Shown here: positions 17,010 to 25,132 of the stretch, in pieces
Layout of the letters: each line of letters starts with the position of its first letter
Position numbering within the stretch: the first letter of the stretch is position 1
Source: Microbacterium hominis
Lineage (GTDB): Bacteria > Actinomycetota > Actinomycetes > Actinomycetales > Microbacteriaceae
Reading direction: 5' to 3'
Assembly: GCF_013282805.1 (NCBI RefSeq)
Contig: NZ_CP054038.1
Span: 62,001 to 126,000, forward strand
Length of the DNA stretch: 64,000 nucleotides
Program-made: the position numbers and the translations under genes
Notes under the pieces: model-generated
Database searches by the model: none
Seen by the model: only the letters and a program-made list of their open reading frames with translations
What the model was told of the DNA's origin: nothing

Positions 17010-18043
17010 ATGAGCGACGTGGAATTCGGGCTGGACACGTTCGGCGATGTCACGGCCGACGAGAACGGGAATCTGCTGTCGGACGCGCAGACGATCCGCA
17101 ACGTGGTCGACCAGGCGGTGCTCGCCGACGAGGTCGGTCTGTCGTTCTTCGGGGTCGGTGAGCACCATCGACGCGAGTTCGCCGTCTCGAGCCCCGAGAT
17201 CGTGCTGGCGGCCGCCGCGGCCCGCACCCGCAGCATCCATCTCGGCACCGCCGTCACCGTGCTCTCGTCGGACGACCCGGTGCGGCTGTACGAGCGCTTC
17301 GCGACGCTGGATGCCGTGTCGGCAGGGCGTGCGGAGGTCATCCTCGGTCGCGGTTCGTTCATCGAGTCCTTCCCGCTGTTCGGATACTCGCTGGCGGACT
17401 ACGAAGTGCTCTTCGAGGAGAAGCTCGACCTGTTCAGCCGGCTGCTGAAGGAGGAGCCGGTGACGTGGCGGGGCCGCACGCGCGCGGCGCTGCAGGACGC
17501 GGATGTGTTCCCGAAGACGGAGAACGGCATCCGCGCGTGGGTGGGCGTCGGCGGGTCGCCCGAGTCGGTCGTGCGCACCGCGCGGTACGGCTACGGCCTC
17601 ATGCTCGCGATCATCGGCGGGTCGGCCGGGGCCTTCCGCCCGTACGTCGACCTGTTCCATCGCCAGTCGGCCGAGTTCGGCCACGGCACGCTCCCGGTGG
17701 GTGTGCACTCGCCCGGTCACATCGCCGAGACGGACCAGGAGGCGTGGGAGACGCTCTTCCCGCCGATGAAGGTGAATCGCGACAAGATCGGCGCGGAGCG
17801 CGGGTGGCCTCCGTACAGTCGGCTCGCCTTCCAGCGCGACCTCGGCCCCGAGGGGCGGTGTACGCCGGGTCCCCGGAGACGGTGGCGCGCAAGATCGCGG
17901 ACACGGTGCGTCTGCTCGGCCTCGACCGTTTCGATCTGAAGTTCTCGAACGGCCCGCTCTCGCACGACCACCTGATGCGCTCGATCGAGCTGTACGGCAC
18001 CCGCGTGGTGCCGCGCGTGCGCGAACTGCTCGCGGAGGGCTGA
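17010..18043 (+). pseudogene. LLM-class flavin-dependent monooxygenase, frameshifted near the C-terminus
   Basis: Luciferase-like FMN-dependent oxidoreductase. The family features are clear: VEFGLDTFGDV at the start, FFGVGEHHRREFAVSSPEIVLAAAAARTRSIHLGTAV, and VGVGGSPESVVRTARYGYG. The ATG at 17010 follows GAAAGAGGG. The frame runs through RDLGPEG and then changes: GAVYAGSPETVARKIADTVRLLGLDRFDLKF continues one frame over, to the stop at 18043. One G is missing in the run at 17852-17855. Restoring it gives a normal-length protein of about 344 residues. The gene is divergent from marR and probably controlled by it. Confidence 0.82.
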
Positions 18044-18059
18044 GCGCTAGGGTCGGAGG

Positions 18060-18716
18060 ATGCGACCCGCACGCCTGACGTGGACGATCGGCGGCATCGG
18101 TCTCGTGCTCTGCGCGGTGCTCGGGATGCTGCAGTACTCGGTGATCGGCATCGGTCCGGTCGTCGCGTTCGATGTCGCGACCGACGTGGTGTTCGCGCTG
18201 GCCGTGCTGGTCTTCACGATCGGATGGACGCGGGAGGCGAGCGTCGTCGCGCGGCGCCCGCTCGGCGTGATCGCGCTCGCCGTCGTCGCTCTGTGGCCGT
18301 TCGCAGCTCGCATCGCGCAGCCGTTCCTTCCGCGCATGGACAACGCGACGTTCGAAGCCGGCCTCGCGGCCTACCGCGCGGCCGAGAACGTGCTCACGGC
18401 GGTCTTCCTCGTGAACCTCCTCGTCTCGCTCGCCGCAGCGCTCATCGCGGTCGTGCAGATCGCGCGCGCCGGCGTCGTGCCGCCCCCGTGGCGGTGGGCG
18501 CCGTCGTGGGCGCTGATGGTCTCCGTGGCCGCAGGCGTGCTGCCGCAGATGCTGTTCGCGTCCATCGCGTCCGCCGACGCCCAGGCCTACGTCGCGTTCG
18601 CGACGATCATCGGCCTGATCGGATTCCTCGCACCGACCCTCGGGCTCGGCGTGCTCGCGCTGGTGCTCGCCGCCCGCGTGCCCGAGCGCACGGTCGAGGT
18701 TTACCGCTCGACGTGA
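18060..18716 (+). CDS. Conserved multi-pass membrane protein
   Basis: 218 residues with about six hydrophobic segments and a conserved-looking polar loop (PFLPRMDNATFEAGLAAYRAAENVL). No catalytic motif is visible and I do not recognise the family. The start is leaderless: TAGGGT lies 6 nt before the ATG at 18060. It follows the monooxygenase gene after 16 nt but has its own promoter. Confidence 0.72.
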   Translation: MRPARLTWTIGGIGLVLCAVLGMLQYSVIGIGPVVAFDVATDVVFALAVLVFTIGWTREASVVARRPLGVIALAVVALWPFAARIAQPFLPRMDNATFEAGLAAYRAAENVLTAVFLVNLLVSLAAALIAVVQIARAGVVPPPWRWAPSWALMVSVAAGVLPQMLFASIASADAQAYVAFATIIGLIGFLAPTLGLGVLALVLAARVPERTVEVYRST

Positions 18717-18746
18717 CCGTCGGAGCCCATGGCTAGGCTGGCCGGC

Positions 18747-19427
18747 ATGGCATCGTCGAGATCCCGCCACGACCCGGGCCCGCAGGCGCCGCTGTTCGAC
18801 TTCGACGCGCGAGCGCTCGACGGCATGCCCGCCGGAGACACCGCCGCGCTCGAGGCGGGTCGGCTTGAGGCGGTGGCGTACACCGACGTCGAGCTCGTGG
18901 ACTGGCGCGTTCCCCTCGGCGACATGATCGATGGATGCCGCTTCGACGGCGTTCGCGCGCAATCATGGACGATCCGGGGCGTGCGTCTGGCCGAATCCGT
19001 GATCGAGCGGGCCGACATCCCTGTGGTCTCGGCCGCGCGCACCGACGCGCGTGATCTGATCGTCTCCGACAGTCGGCTGGGTTCGATCGAGGCGTACGAC
19101 GCGTCGTGGCGCGGCATCCGGTTCCTCAGATGCCGACTGGGCTTCGTCAATCTGCGCGGCGCGGATCTGATGGACATCGCGTTCGAGGACTGCACCGTCG
19201 ACGAGATCGACCTGCTCGACGCGAAGGCGCGGCGGGTCTCCTTCACGGCGACCGGCGTGCGATCGCTCAACGTGACCGGCGCCGCTCTGGCAGACGTCGA
19301 TCTGCGCGGTGCACAGCTTCAGGAGATCGTGGGGCTCCCCGGGCTGCGCGGGGCGACCATCTCGGAGACGCAGCTGCAGCAGATGGCGCCGGCGCTCGCC
19401 GCCCTCGCCGGCGTCGACGTGCTCTGA
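18747..19427 (+). CDS. Pentapeptide-repeat protein
   Basis: 226 residues. The middle and end carry degenerate A(D/N)Lxx-type five-residue repeats (LRGADLMDIAFEDCTVDEIDLLDAKA, VTGAALADVDLRGAQL in part), which fold into a right-handed quadrilateral beta helix. Some family members protect gyrase; nothing here shows that role. An upstream ATG at 18729 exists, but TAGGCT lies 7 nt before the ATG at 18747, so a leaderless start there is preferred. Confidence 0.8.
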   Translation: MASSRSRHDPGPQAPLFDFDARALDGMPAGDTAALEAGRLEAVAYTDVELVDWRVPLGDMIDGCRFDGVRAQSWTIRGVRLAESVIERADIPVVSAARTDARDLIVSDSRLGSIEAYDASWRGIRFLRCRLGFVNLRGADLMDIAFEDCTVDEIDLLDAKARRVSFTATGVRSLNVTGAALADVDLRGAQLQEIVGLPGLRGATISETQLQQMAPALAALAGVDVL

Positions 19428-19594
19428 GCGAGGGCCGGGCACATCGCCGCGTATCGTCCTCGCGGCGTCACTCGAGCGGGAGCGCTCGTACCCGATAGTT
19501 CCGCGGGCGCCGAAGCGTTGCCGGGCGAGAGCGGCGACGTCGACGCGCCCCCAGGCTAGCGGAGGTTGCCGGCGAGCGAGAGGGGGTCGGTGTC

Positions 19595-19619
19595 GGATGC
19601 CGGCTACAGGCCGGCATCC
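19595..19619 (-). terminator. GGATGCCGGC hairpin at the end of the DUF1801 gene
   Basis: A perfect 10-bp stem with a 5-nt loop that includes the last codons and stop of the DUF1801 gene (stop at 19604). It probably terminates or protects the arsR-VOC-DUF1801 transcript. About 165 bp of sequence without a gene lie between it and the pentapeptide gene. Confidence 0.55.
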
Positions 19620-19960
19620 CTTCGCGAAGCGTGTGCGAGGCGTTCGACGAGTTCGGCGGAGGGTGGATCGTCGACGCGGAAGGTGATCCCCGTCTTGGTC
19701 GCCTTCAATCCTGCAGCGGCGATGTCGTCCGCGTGGGCGGTGAGCGCGCTTGCCGAGAGGTAGAGGCCGCACTGCTTGCTGAAGGCCGCGTAGGCGGCGA
19801 CGATCGTCCGCCCGATCCGGAACCCCGGCATTCCGTATTGCACGACCTCCTCGGCGTCGGGCAGCGCTTCGGAGAGCTGCGCGCGCAACGTCTCCAGTAC
19901 GGGGCGGAACTGCGCGGGGGCAGCCGCGATGTATCCGTCGTGGTCGGTGGTGTCCGTCAT
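19604..19960 (-). CDS. DUF1801 domain protein (YdhG-like)
   Basis: 118-residue cytosolic protein of the DUF1801 family (VVQYGMPGFRIGRTIVAAYAAFSKQCGLYL). Relatives in Bacillus have been called iron chaperones, but the function is uncertain. It is the third gene of an operon with arsR and the VOC protein, 13 nt after the VOC stop. DUF1801, ArsR and VOC genes are often found together in actinobacteria. Confidence 0.82.
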   Translation of the reverse strand: MTDTTDHDGYIAAAPAQFRPVLETLRAQLSEALPDAEEVVQYGMPGFRIGRTIVAAYAAFSKQCGLYLSASALTAHADDIAAAGLKATKTGITFRVDDPPSAELVERLAHASRRDAGL

Positions 19961-19973
19961 TCCGACCTCGGCC

Positions 19974-20366
19974 TCAGGCCGGGCTCGTGAGCTGCACGAG
20001 GTTGCCGCACGTGTCGTCGAGCACCGCGGTGATGACCGGGCCCATCGGGGTCGGCTCTTGGGTGAACCGCACGCCCTGCGCGGAAAGTTCCGCGTGCACG
20101 GCCGTGACGTCGTCGACCGTGAAGGATGCCGCGGGAATCCCGTCTTCGACGAGGGCCGCCGTGTACGCCTTCGCCGCCGGGTGCTGGTCGGGCTCCAGCA
20201 GCAGTTCGGTGCCCGACGGCTCGTCGGGGCCGACGACGGTGAGCCAGCGGAACTCCCCGAGCGGGATGTCGTTCTTCACCACGAAGCCGAGCTTCTCGGT
20301 GTAGAAGGCGAGAGCCTTGGCCTGGTCGTCGACGAACACGCTCGTCACGGTGATGCGGATGCCCAT
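19974..20366 (-). CDS. Glyoxalase/VOC-family protein
   Basis: 130-residue vicinal-oxygen-chelate protein made of two beta-alpha-beta-beta-beta modules (ITVTSVFVDDQAKALAFYTEKLGF; AVLDDTCGNLVQL). Metal-binding candidates include residues of the glutamate-rich second module. The ATG at 20366 starts 2 nt after the arsR stop codon, so it is translated in tandem with arsR. The substrate is unknown; possibilities range from detoxification of electrophiles to an antibiotic-binding role. Confidence 0.85.
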   Translation of the reverse strand: MGIRITVTSVFVDDQAKALAFYTEKLGFVVKNDIPLGEFRWLTVVGPDEPSGTELLLEPDQHPAAKAYTAALVEDGIPAASFTVDDVTAVHAELSAQGVRFTQEPTPMGPVITAVLDDTCGNLVQLTSPA

Positions 20367-20368
20367 GG

Positions 20369-20647
20369 TCAGTCCTTCGGGTGCAGAATCCAACGCTCGG
20401 TGATCTCGCGCAGGGGTTCGGTGTGGAGGTGGTGGATCTTGGTGCGGCCGGAGCGGTGCGAGCTGACAAGACCCGCCTCTTCGAGCACCGCGAGGTGCTG
20501 GGAGATGGCCTGGCGGCTCGACGAGATGCCGTACCGCATCGTCAGACGCCCGCACAGTTCGAACAGGCTCTGCCCGTCTCGCTCCGTCAGTTCGTCGAGG
20601 ATGCGCCGTCGCGTGTCGTCGGCGAGTGCCTGGTACACGTCTCCCAC
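20369..20647 (-). CDS. ArsR-family winged-helix regulator
   Basis: 92-residue ArsR/SmtB-type repressor (YQALADDTRRRILDELTERDGQSLFEL; ISSSRQAISQHLAVLEEAGLV). No metal-binding cysteine cluster is present, so it belongs to the large non-metal branch that usually pairs with VOC or SRPBCC genes. A TTG at 20665 would add six residues. The GTG at 20647 is preferred because TATTCT lies exactly 7 nt before it, giving a leaderless start. Confidence 0.87.
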   Translation of the reverse strand: MGDVYQALADDTRRRILDELTERDGQSLFELCGRLTMRYGISSSRQAISQHLAVLEEAGLVSSHRSGRTKIHHLHTEPLREITERWILHPKD

Positions 20648-20654
20648 GGCCTCA

Positions 20655-20684
20655 AGAATAGGCAAGTGGATGCTTGCATGTCAA
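20655..20684 (-). promoter_or_regulatory. Promoter and likely operator of the arsR-VOC-DUF1801 operon
   Basis: On the minus strand TTGACA (20684-20679) and TATTCT (20660-20655) are spaced 18 nt. The spacer contains ATGCAAGCAT, a self-complementary dyad that would let the ArsR product cover its own promoter. Confidence 0.7.
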
Positions 20685-20767
20685 GTGGGTCGGAGGGTGT
20701 GCTGGTACGCGCGGATCTCGCTCCGCCAACCATGCACAGCGAGGGGACCCGATGCGAGAATGACCCC

Positions 20768-21193
20768 GTGACCGAGACTTCCCGACTCGATGACGGGCCC
20801 TTCTTCCACGGCACCCGCGCGGCGCTCGGCGCCGGCGATCACCTTGTGGCGGGGCATCCATCGAACTACCGGTCCGAGGTCCTCATGAACCACGTCTACT
20901 TCACCGCGCTGCGCGATGGAGCGGGGCTTGCGGCCGAACTGGCGGTGCTGCTCGGGCCCGAGGGTGCGGAGCCGCACGTGTACCGCGTCGAGCCGACGGG
21001 CGACTTCGAGGATGACCCGAACGTCACCGACAAGAAGTTCCCCGGCAACCCCACGCGCTCATTCCGCACGCGCGCGCCGATGGTCGTGGTGGAGGAGATC
21101 CACGACTGGACGCGGCTGACCCCCGAGGCGCTCGAAGAGTGGCGCGTCAGGCTCGACGCGCTCCGCGTGAGCAACGCGGAGATCATCAACTAG
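20768..21193 (+). CDS. arr: Rifampin ADP-ribosyltransferase (Arr type)
   Basis: 141 residues, the normal length of Arr. It has the family fingerprint FFHGTRAAL near the N-terminus, NHVYFTA in the middle, and VEPTGDFEDDPN-TDKKFPGNPTRSFRTR. Arr enzymes transfer ADP-ribose from NAD to rifamycins and inactivate them. The GTG at 20768 is chosen because Arr homologues begin at this point; a weak -10 (GAGAAT) lies 6 nt before it. Environmental actinobacteria often carry it as a chromosomal gene, and nothing mobile is seen next to it. Confidence 0.88.
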   Translation: MTETSRLDDGPFFHGTRAALGAGDHLVAGHPSNYRSEVLMNHVYFTALRDGAGLAAELAVLLGPEGAEPHVYRVEPTGDFEDDPNVTDKKFPGNPTRSFRTRAPMVVVEEIHDWTRLTPEALEEWRVRLDALRVSNAEIIN

Positions 21194-21215
21194 CCGAGTC
21201 TCTCGGCCCGGCGTC

Positions 21216-21356
21216 TCAGGCCGGCTCGGTCGTGCGGATGAGTCCGCAGTTCACGCACGACCACGCGACGAGGAAGCGCTCGTCGTCGAGGATCTCGAAC
21301 CGCAGCGGATCGCCGCACGTCGGGCAGGCGCGCGGGTCCGGGGCATCCCGCTTCAT
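21216..21356 (-). CDS. Small zinc-ribbon-like protein
   Basis: A 46-residue protein with two CxxC knuckles (CPTCG at about 11-15 and CVNCG at about 34-38) separated by a beta-rich stretch, the pattern of a zinc ribbon. The coding signal is good and the frame ends in TGA at 21216. Role unknown. Confidence 0.65.
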   Translation of the reverse strand: MKRDAPDPRACPTCGDPLRFEILDDERFLVAWSCVNCGLIRTTEPA

Positions 21357-21376
21357 GCCCGGCCCCTTCGCACGCG

Positions 21377-21532
21377 CTACTCCGCCGCCCGCTCTTCGAG
21401 CCAGCGGGTGTGCGACCGCAGGGCGTGCACGACGGCCACGCGCACAACGACGTAGAGGGCACCGCCCACGACCGCGACGATGACCAGATACGTGAGGATG
21501 ACGAAGAGCCAGCCGTTGAGCCCCATGAACAT
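21377..21532 (-). CDS. Small single-pass membrane protein
   Basis: 51 residues: a hydrophobic helix (WLFVILTYLVIVAVVGGALYVVV) followed by a basic, polar tail (RSHTRWLEERAAE). On the minus strand TACGCT lies 6 nt before the ATG at 21532, giving a leaderless start; a second ATG lies at 21526. It was found by reading the strand directly. Function unknown. Confidence 0.6.
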   Translation of the reverse strand: MFMGLNGWLFVILTYLVIVAVVGGALYVVVRVAVVHALRSHTRWLEERAAE

Positions 21533-21555
21533 GGATCGAGCGTACCGGCCCCGCG

Positions 21556-22260
21556 TCAGCGCCCTGCGAACTCTGCCGCGATCGCAGCTTCGACGGCCCG
21601 CCGCGGCAGCCCGTCGACCTCGGCGGCGAGACTGCCGAACGTCGCCGGGTCCCAGTCGAGGCCGAGAGCGGCGTTGACCTCGGTGAGCACCGCGACGAAC
21701 GAGTGGATGCCGCCGAGTGGCAGCATCCCGCTCAGCAGGCGCGCTCCCCGCACGGCGCGCTGGGACGTGCCGATCAGCTTGACCGCGTCCCGCGCGTTGA
21801 TGCTGAACTCACCGGGGCAGTACTCGCCCGGAACGTCGCCGACGCGGGCATCGACCCCGAGGCCGCGCAGCGCGCGCACGAGCGCGTCGCCGACCTCGCG
21901 GAACAGCGCCGCCTGGCCGATCGAGCTCTCATCCTCGCGGGTCACGAGGTCGAACACCAGACACGTCTCGTCGTAGGCGACCGCGCGCCCGCCCGTCGGG
22001 CGGATCACCGGGTCGAACCCGTGCGCGCGCGATGCCCGGACGGCGGTCTCGAAGCCCGGGAGGCGGCTCTCGCGCCTGCTCATCGCCACCGTGGGAACCG
22101 GGGTCGCGAGCCGCAGCACCCGATCCTCGCGGATAGACCCGTCGGCCACCGCACGCAGCAGCTCAACCGAACGTGCGAGGTCGGTGGCGGCATCCACCTG
22201 TTCGTCCTGTCGGATGACGAGGGCGCGTGCGTTCGCAGGCAGCTCGTCGGTTGCGGCCAT
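21556..22260 (-). CDS. Lipoate-protein ligase A-like protein
   Basis: 234 residues of the biotin/lipoate A/B ligase fold. The lipoyl-AMP-binding motif is present as RPTGGRAVAYDE (about 95-106; RRxxGGGAVxHD in LplA), and PGEYCPGEFSINARDAVKLIGTSQRAVRGARLLSG follows in part, with the conserved lysine. The C-terminal LplA accessory domain is absent, so it may act as an octanoyl- or lipoyl-transferase or with a partner. No lipoate-dependent enzyme gene is nearby. Confidence 0.82.
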   Translation of the reverse strand: MAATDELPANARALVIRQDEQVDAATDLARSVELLRAVADGSIREDRVLRLATPVPTVAMSRRESRLPGFETAVRASRAHGFDPVIRPTGGRAVAYDETCLVFDLVTREDESSIGQAALFREVGDALVRALRGLGVDARVGDVPGEYCPGEFSINARDAVKLIGTSQRAVRGARLLSGMLPLGGIHSFVAVLTEVNAALGLDWDPATFGSLAAEVDGLPRRAVEAAIAAEFAGR

Positions 22261-22398
22261 GCGCCCAGACTCTCACGGTGGGAAGGGTCGTGGCACACTG
22301 AGCACGGAGACCGCTGCGCGGCCGTCGGGTTGCGCTCGCCGCGGGCTGAGGCGGGCTCGGCGATACTGAGAGCACGAGTCTTCGAACGGAGGACGCCG

Positions 22399-22572
22399 AT
22401 GTCCATCAACTTCGAGCCTGGCCCCGGTCCGCACATTCCGGCTCCCGGTGAAACGAGCGTTCCGGAGCTCGAGGCCGACGAGTCGGTCCCCCCACGTCCT
22501 GAGGAGGACATCGCCGATGTCGCGCGGGCGGAGCCCGATGCGGCGGATCACGGCCCGCGGCCCACGGGCTGA
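22399..22572 (+). CDS. Small acidic proline-rich protein
   Basis: 57 residues, rich in Pro, Glu and Asp (MSINFEPGPGPHIPAPGE...), probably disordered. The ATG at 22399 has a clear ribosome-binding site (GGAGGA). No family recognised. It ends 12 nt before the convergent dinB stop. Confidence 0.6.
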   Translation: MSINFEPGPGPHIPAPGETSVPELEADESVPPRPEEDIADVARAEPDAADHGPRPTG

Positions 22573-22584
22573 TTTCGCCCGCGA

Positions 22585-23781
22585 TCACTCGTGCTCCGGC
22601 AGCAGGGGCGCCGTGATCCCCGGATCACGACCGAGCACGGCGGCCCTGGCGACGGAGGCCGCGCCGAAGCGGTCGCGCACGGCATCCAGCACCGTGTCGA
22701 GGCGTGCACCGTCGCTCCAGTCGATGGGCAGTTCCGGCGGCACGCTGTCGACGTGGCCAAGTTGCGACAGCGAGACCCCGATCAGGGTGATCCCGCGCTC
22801 AGCGATCTCGGGCATCGCGGCGGCGAGCAGCCCCTGCGCGACGCCGAGGAGCACCGCTGTGCGGTCGGTCGCGATACGGACGCTCCGTGACCGCGTCGCC
22901 TTCGCGTAGTCGCTGAAGCGGAGGCGCAGCACGACCGTGCGGCACACCCGGTCGCGATCGCGGAGGCGCCGCGCGAGGCGGTCGACGATCTGGGTGAGGA
23001 TGACCTCCAGCTCGTCAGCCGTGCGCGGGCGGTTGCCGAGCGCTCGCTGCGAGCCGATCGAGCCGCGTCGCCGGGTGGTGTCGACAGGCCGTGGGTCGCG
23101 CAGGCGCGCCAGCGCGTGCACGTGCGCGCCGGTCGCCTTGCCGAGGAGCCGCTCGGCTGCCGACGCCTCGAGCTCGGCCAGTTCGCCGACAGTGTGGATG
23201 CCGAGCCCGTGCAGCTTCTCGGCCGTCACCTTGCCCACACCCCACAGCCGCTCGACCGGCAGCGGCAGCAGGAACGCCTCCTCACGCTCCGGCTCGACGA
23301 CCAGCAAGCCGTCGGGCTTGCTCACCGCGCTCGCCACCTTGGCGAGGAACTTCGTTCGCGCGACGCCCACCGAGATCGCCAGCCCGACCTCGGCGCGCAC
23401 GCGTGCCCGCAGCCGCACCGCGATCTGCTCGGGCGTGCCCGCGATGCGACGGAGCCCGCCGACCTCGAGGAACGCCTCGTCGATCGAGAGGCCCTCCACC
23501 AGCGGGGTCGTGTCGCGGAAGATCGCGAAGACCTCCTTGCTGGCCGCGGAATAGGCCTCCATCCGCGGCGGCACCACCACGGCATCCGGGCACAGCTCCC
23601 GCGCCTGCCGCCCGCCCATCGCCGTGCGCACCCCGCGCGCCTTCGCCTCGTAGCTCGCCGCCAGCACCACGCCGCCGCCGACGATCACGGGCCGCCCGCG
23701 CAGCTCGGGGGCGTCGCGCTGCTCGACCGAGGCGTAGAACGCATCGAGGTCGGCGTGCAGCACCGTCGACTCGCCTCGCAT
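22585..23781 (-). CDS. dinB: DNA polymerase IV (Y-family translesion polymerase)
   Basis: 398-residue Y-family DNA polymerase that copies damaged templates. The palm begins with LHADLDAFYASVEQ (catalytic Asp) and contains LSIDEAFLEV (the SIDE motif with the other acidic residues). A helix-hairpin-helix thumb and the little-finger domain follow. The normal C-terminal beta-clamp-binding tail is not obvious. The ATG at 23781 follows GAGAGGA. A LexA box lies 13 bp upstream, so the gene is very likely SOS-regulated. Confidence 0.95.
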   Translation of the reverse strand: MRGESTVLHADLDAFYASVEQRDAPELRGRPVIVGGGVVLAASYEAKARGVRTAMGGRQARELCPDAVVVPPRMEAYSAASKEVFAIFRDTTPLVEGLSIDEAFLEVGGLRRIAGTPEQIAVRLRARVRAEVGLAISVGVARTKFLAKVASAVSKPDGLLVVEPEREEAFLLPLPVERLWGVGKVTAEKLHGLGIHTVGELAELEASAAERLLGKATGAHVHALARLRDPRPVDTTRRRGSIGSQRALGNRPRTADELEVILTQIVDRLARRLRDRDRVCRTVVLRLRFSDYAKATRSRSVRIATDRTAVLLGVAQGLLAAAMPEIAERGITLIGVSLSQLGHVDSVPPELPIDWSDGARLDTVLDAVRDRFGAASVARAAVLGRDPGITAPLLPEHE

Positions 23782-23793
23782 GGCATCCTCTCT

Positions 23794-23807
23794 CGAACAT
23801 CTGTTCT
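23794..23807. promoter_or_regulatory. LexA (SOS) box upstream of dinB
   Basis: CGAACATCTGTTCT matches the Gram-positive SOS consensus CGAACrnryGTTCg at nearly every fixed position. It lies between dinB (minus) and ltrA (plus), closer to dinB. Confidence 0.85.
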
Positions 23808-23878
23808 ACGAATCGTGACACGCACTTCCGACATCGGGACCGTCGCGCGCCACGCGGTTTCGCCCTAGGGTGAGCGCC

Positions 23879-25120
23879 ATGACCTCCGGCAGCACCCGCC
23901 CCCGGCGCCCGCACGGCCTCGTGCCCATGTCGGGTCGCAACCCCCGCGACGCCCACCGGGCGGCCACCCCGCTCGAACTGCTCTACGATCTGACCCTCGT
24001 CGTCGCGTTCTCGATCGCGGGGTCGGAGTTCGCGCACAGCCTCGCGGCCGGCCATGTGGTGTCGGGCCTTCTCGCCTTCCTCTTCTGCATGTTCGCGATC
24101 ATCTGGGCCTGGATGACCTTCGCGTGGTTCGCGTCGGCCTACGACACCGACGACTGGGGCTTCCGTATCGCCACGCTCGTGCAGATGCTCGGCGTCACGA
24201 TCCTGGCGCTCGGCATCGGCGACCTGTTCGCGGGCTTCGACGAGGGGCGCCTCGATAACGCGGTGATCGTCGTCGGCTACGTCATCATGCGTCTGTCGAT
24301 GATCAGCCTCTGGCTGCGCGCGGCGCGCAACGACCCGGAGCACCGACCCGTGCTGCTCGGCTACGTGAAGATCATCGGCGCCGCCCAGATCGGGTGGATC
24401 ATCACGGCGTTCCCGCTGCCGGTGCCCGTGCTGCTGGCCCTCATGACCACCCTCTACCTGACGGAGGTCGGTGGGTCGGCGATCCTGGAGTCCCGCGAAG
24501 GGCGCCTGCCCATCCACCCGCACCACATCGCCGAACGGTTCGGCCTGCTGGGCATCATCACCTTCGGCGAGGTCGTGCTCGGCACGACCACCGCGGTCGG
24601 CGCGGTCACCGTCGAGGTGGGGTGGACCGTGGATGCCGCGGTGCTGGCGTTCTCGGGCATCGCCATGGTGGTCGGCATGTGGTGGGTGTACTTCGCGCTC
24701 CCGCACGGGGAGATCCTCAGCCGCCGGCGCGACCTGGCCGTGCGGTGGGCCTATTCGCACCTCGTGCTCTATTCAGCGATCGCCGCTGTCGGCGCGGGGC
24801 TCCACGCGGTCGCCTACTACCTCGAACACCACAGCGAACTCGATGCGGTGGCCACGACCCTCACGGTCGCGATCCCGCTGCTGGTGTACGTGCTCGCCCT
24901 TTACGCCGCCTTCCACCTGGTGCTGCCCGGGCGTGACCCGGTCCACACGTGGCTCATCGTCGCGACGGTCGCGACGATCGCCGGCGCCGTGGGCCTGGCC
25001 ATGACGGGGGTGTCGATCGCCTGGCCCGTGCTGGTGCTGACCGCGGCGCCGTGGATCAGCGTGGTCGGCTACGAGGTCTACGGCGACACCCACGCGCGTC
25101 GGGTGCTCGAGACCCTCTGA
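23879..25120 (+). CDS. Low-temperature-requirement protein A (LtrA) family membrane protein
   Basis: 413 residues with about twelve hydrophobic segments. The family motifs are present: TPLELLYDLTLVVAFS near the N-terminus and HHIAERFGLLGIITFGEVVLGT in the middle. LtrA was named from a Listeria cold-growth mutant; its biochemical role is unknown. The start is leaderless: TAGGGT lies 7 nt before the ATG at 23879. The upstream GTG at 23870 lies inside that promoter. Confidence 0.87.
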   Translation: MTSGSTRPRRPHGLVPMSGRNPRDAHRAATPLELLYDLTLVVAFSIAGSEFAHSLAAGHVVSGLLAFLFCMFAIIWAWMTFAWFASAYDTDDWGFRIATLVQMLGVTILALGIGDLFAGFDEGRLDNAVIVVGYVIMRLSMISLWLRAARNDPEHRPVLLGYVKIIGAAQIGWIITAFPLPVPVLLALMTTLYLTEVGGSAILESREGRLPIHPHHIAERFGLLGIITFGEVVLGTTTAVGAVTVEVGWTVDAAVLAFSGIAMVVGMWWVYFALPHGEILSRRRDLAVRWAYSHLVLYSAIAAVGAGLHAVAYYLEHHSELDAVATTLTVAIPLLVYVLALYAAFHLVLPGRDPVHTWLIVATVATIAGAVGLAMTGVSIAWPVLVLTAAPWISVVGYEVYGDTHARRVLETL

Positions 25121-25132
25121 GCTGCCGAGCGG

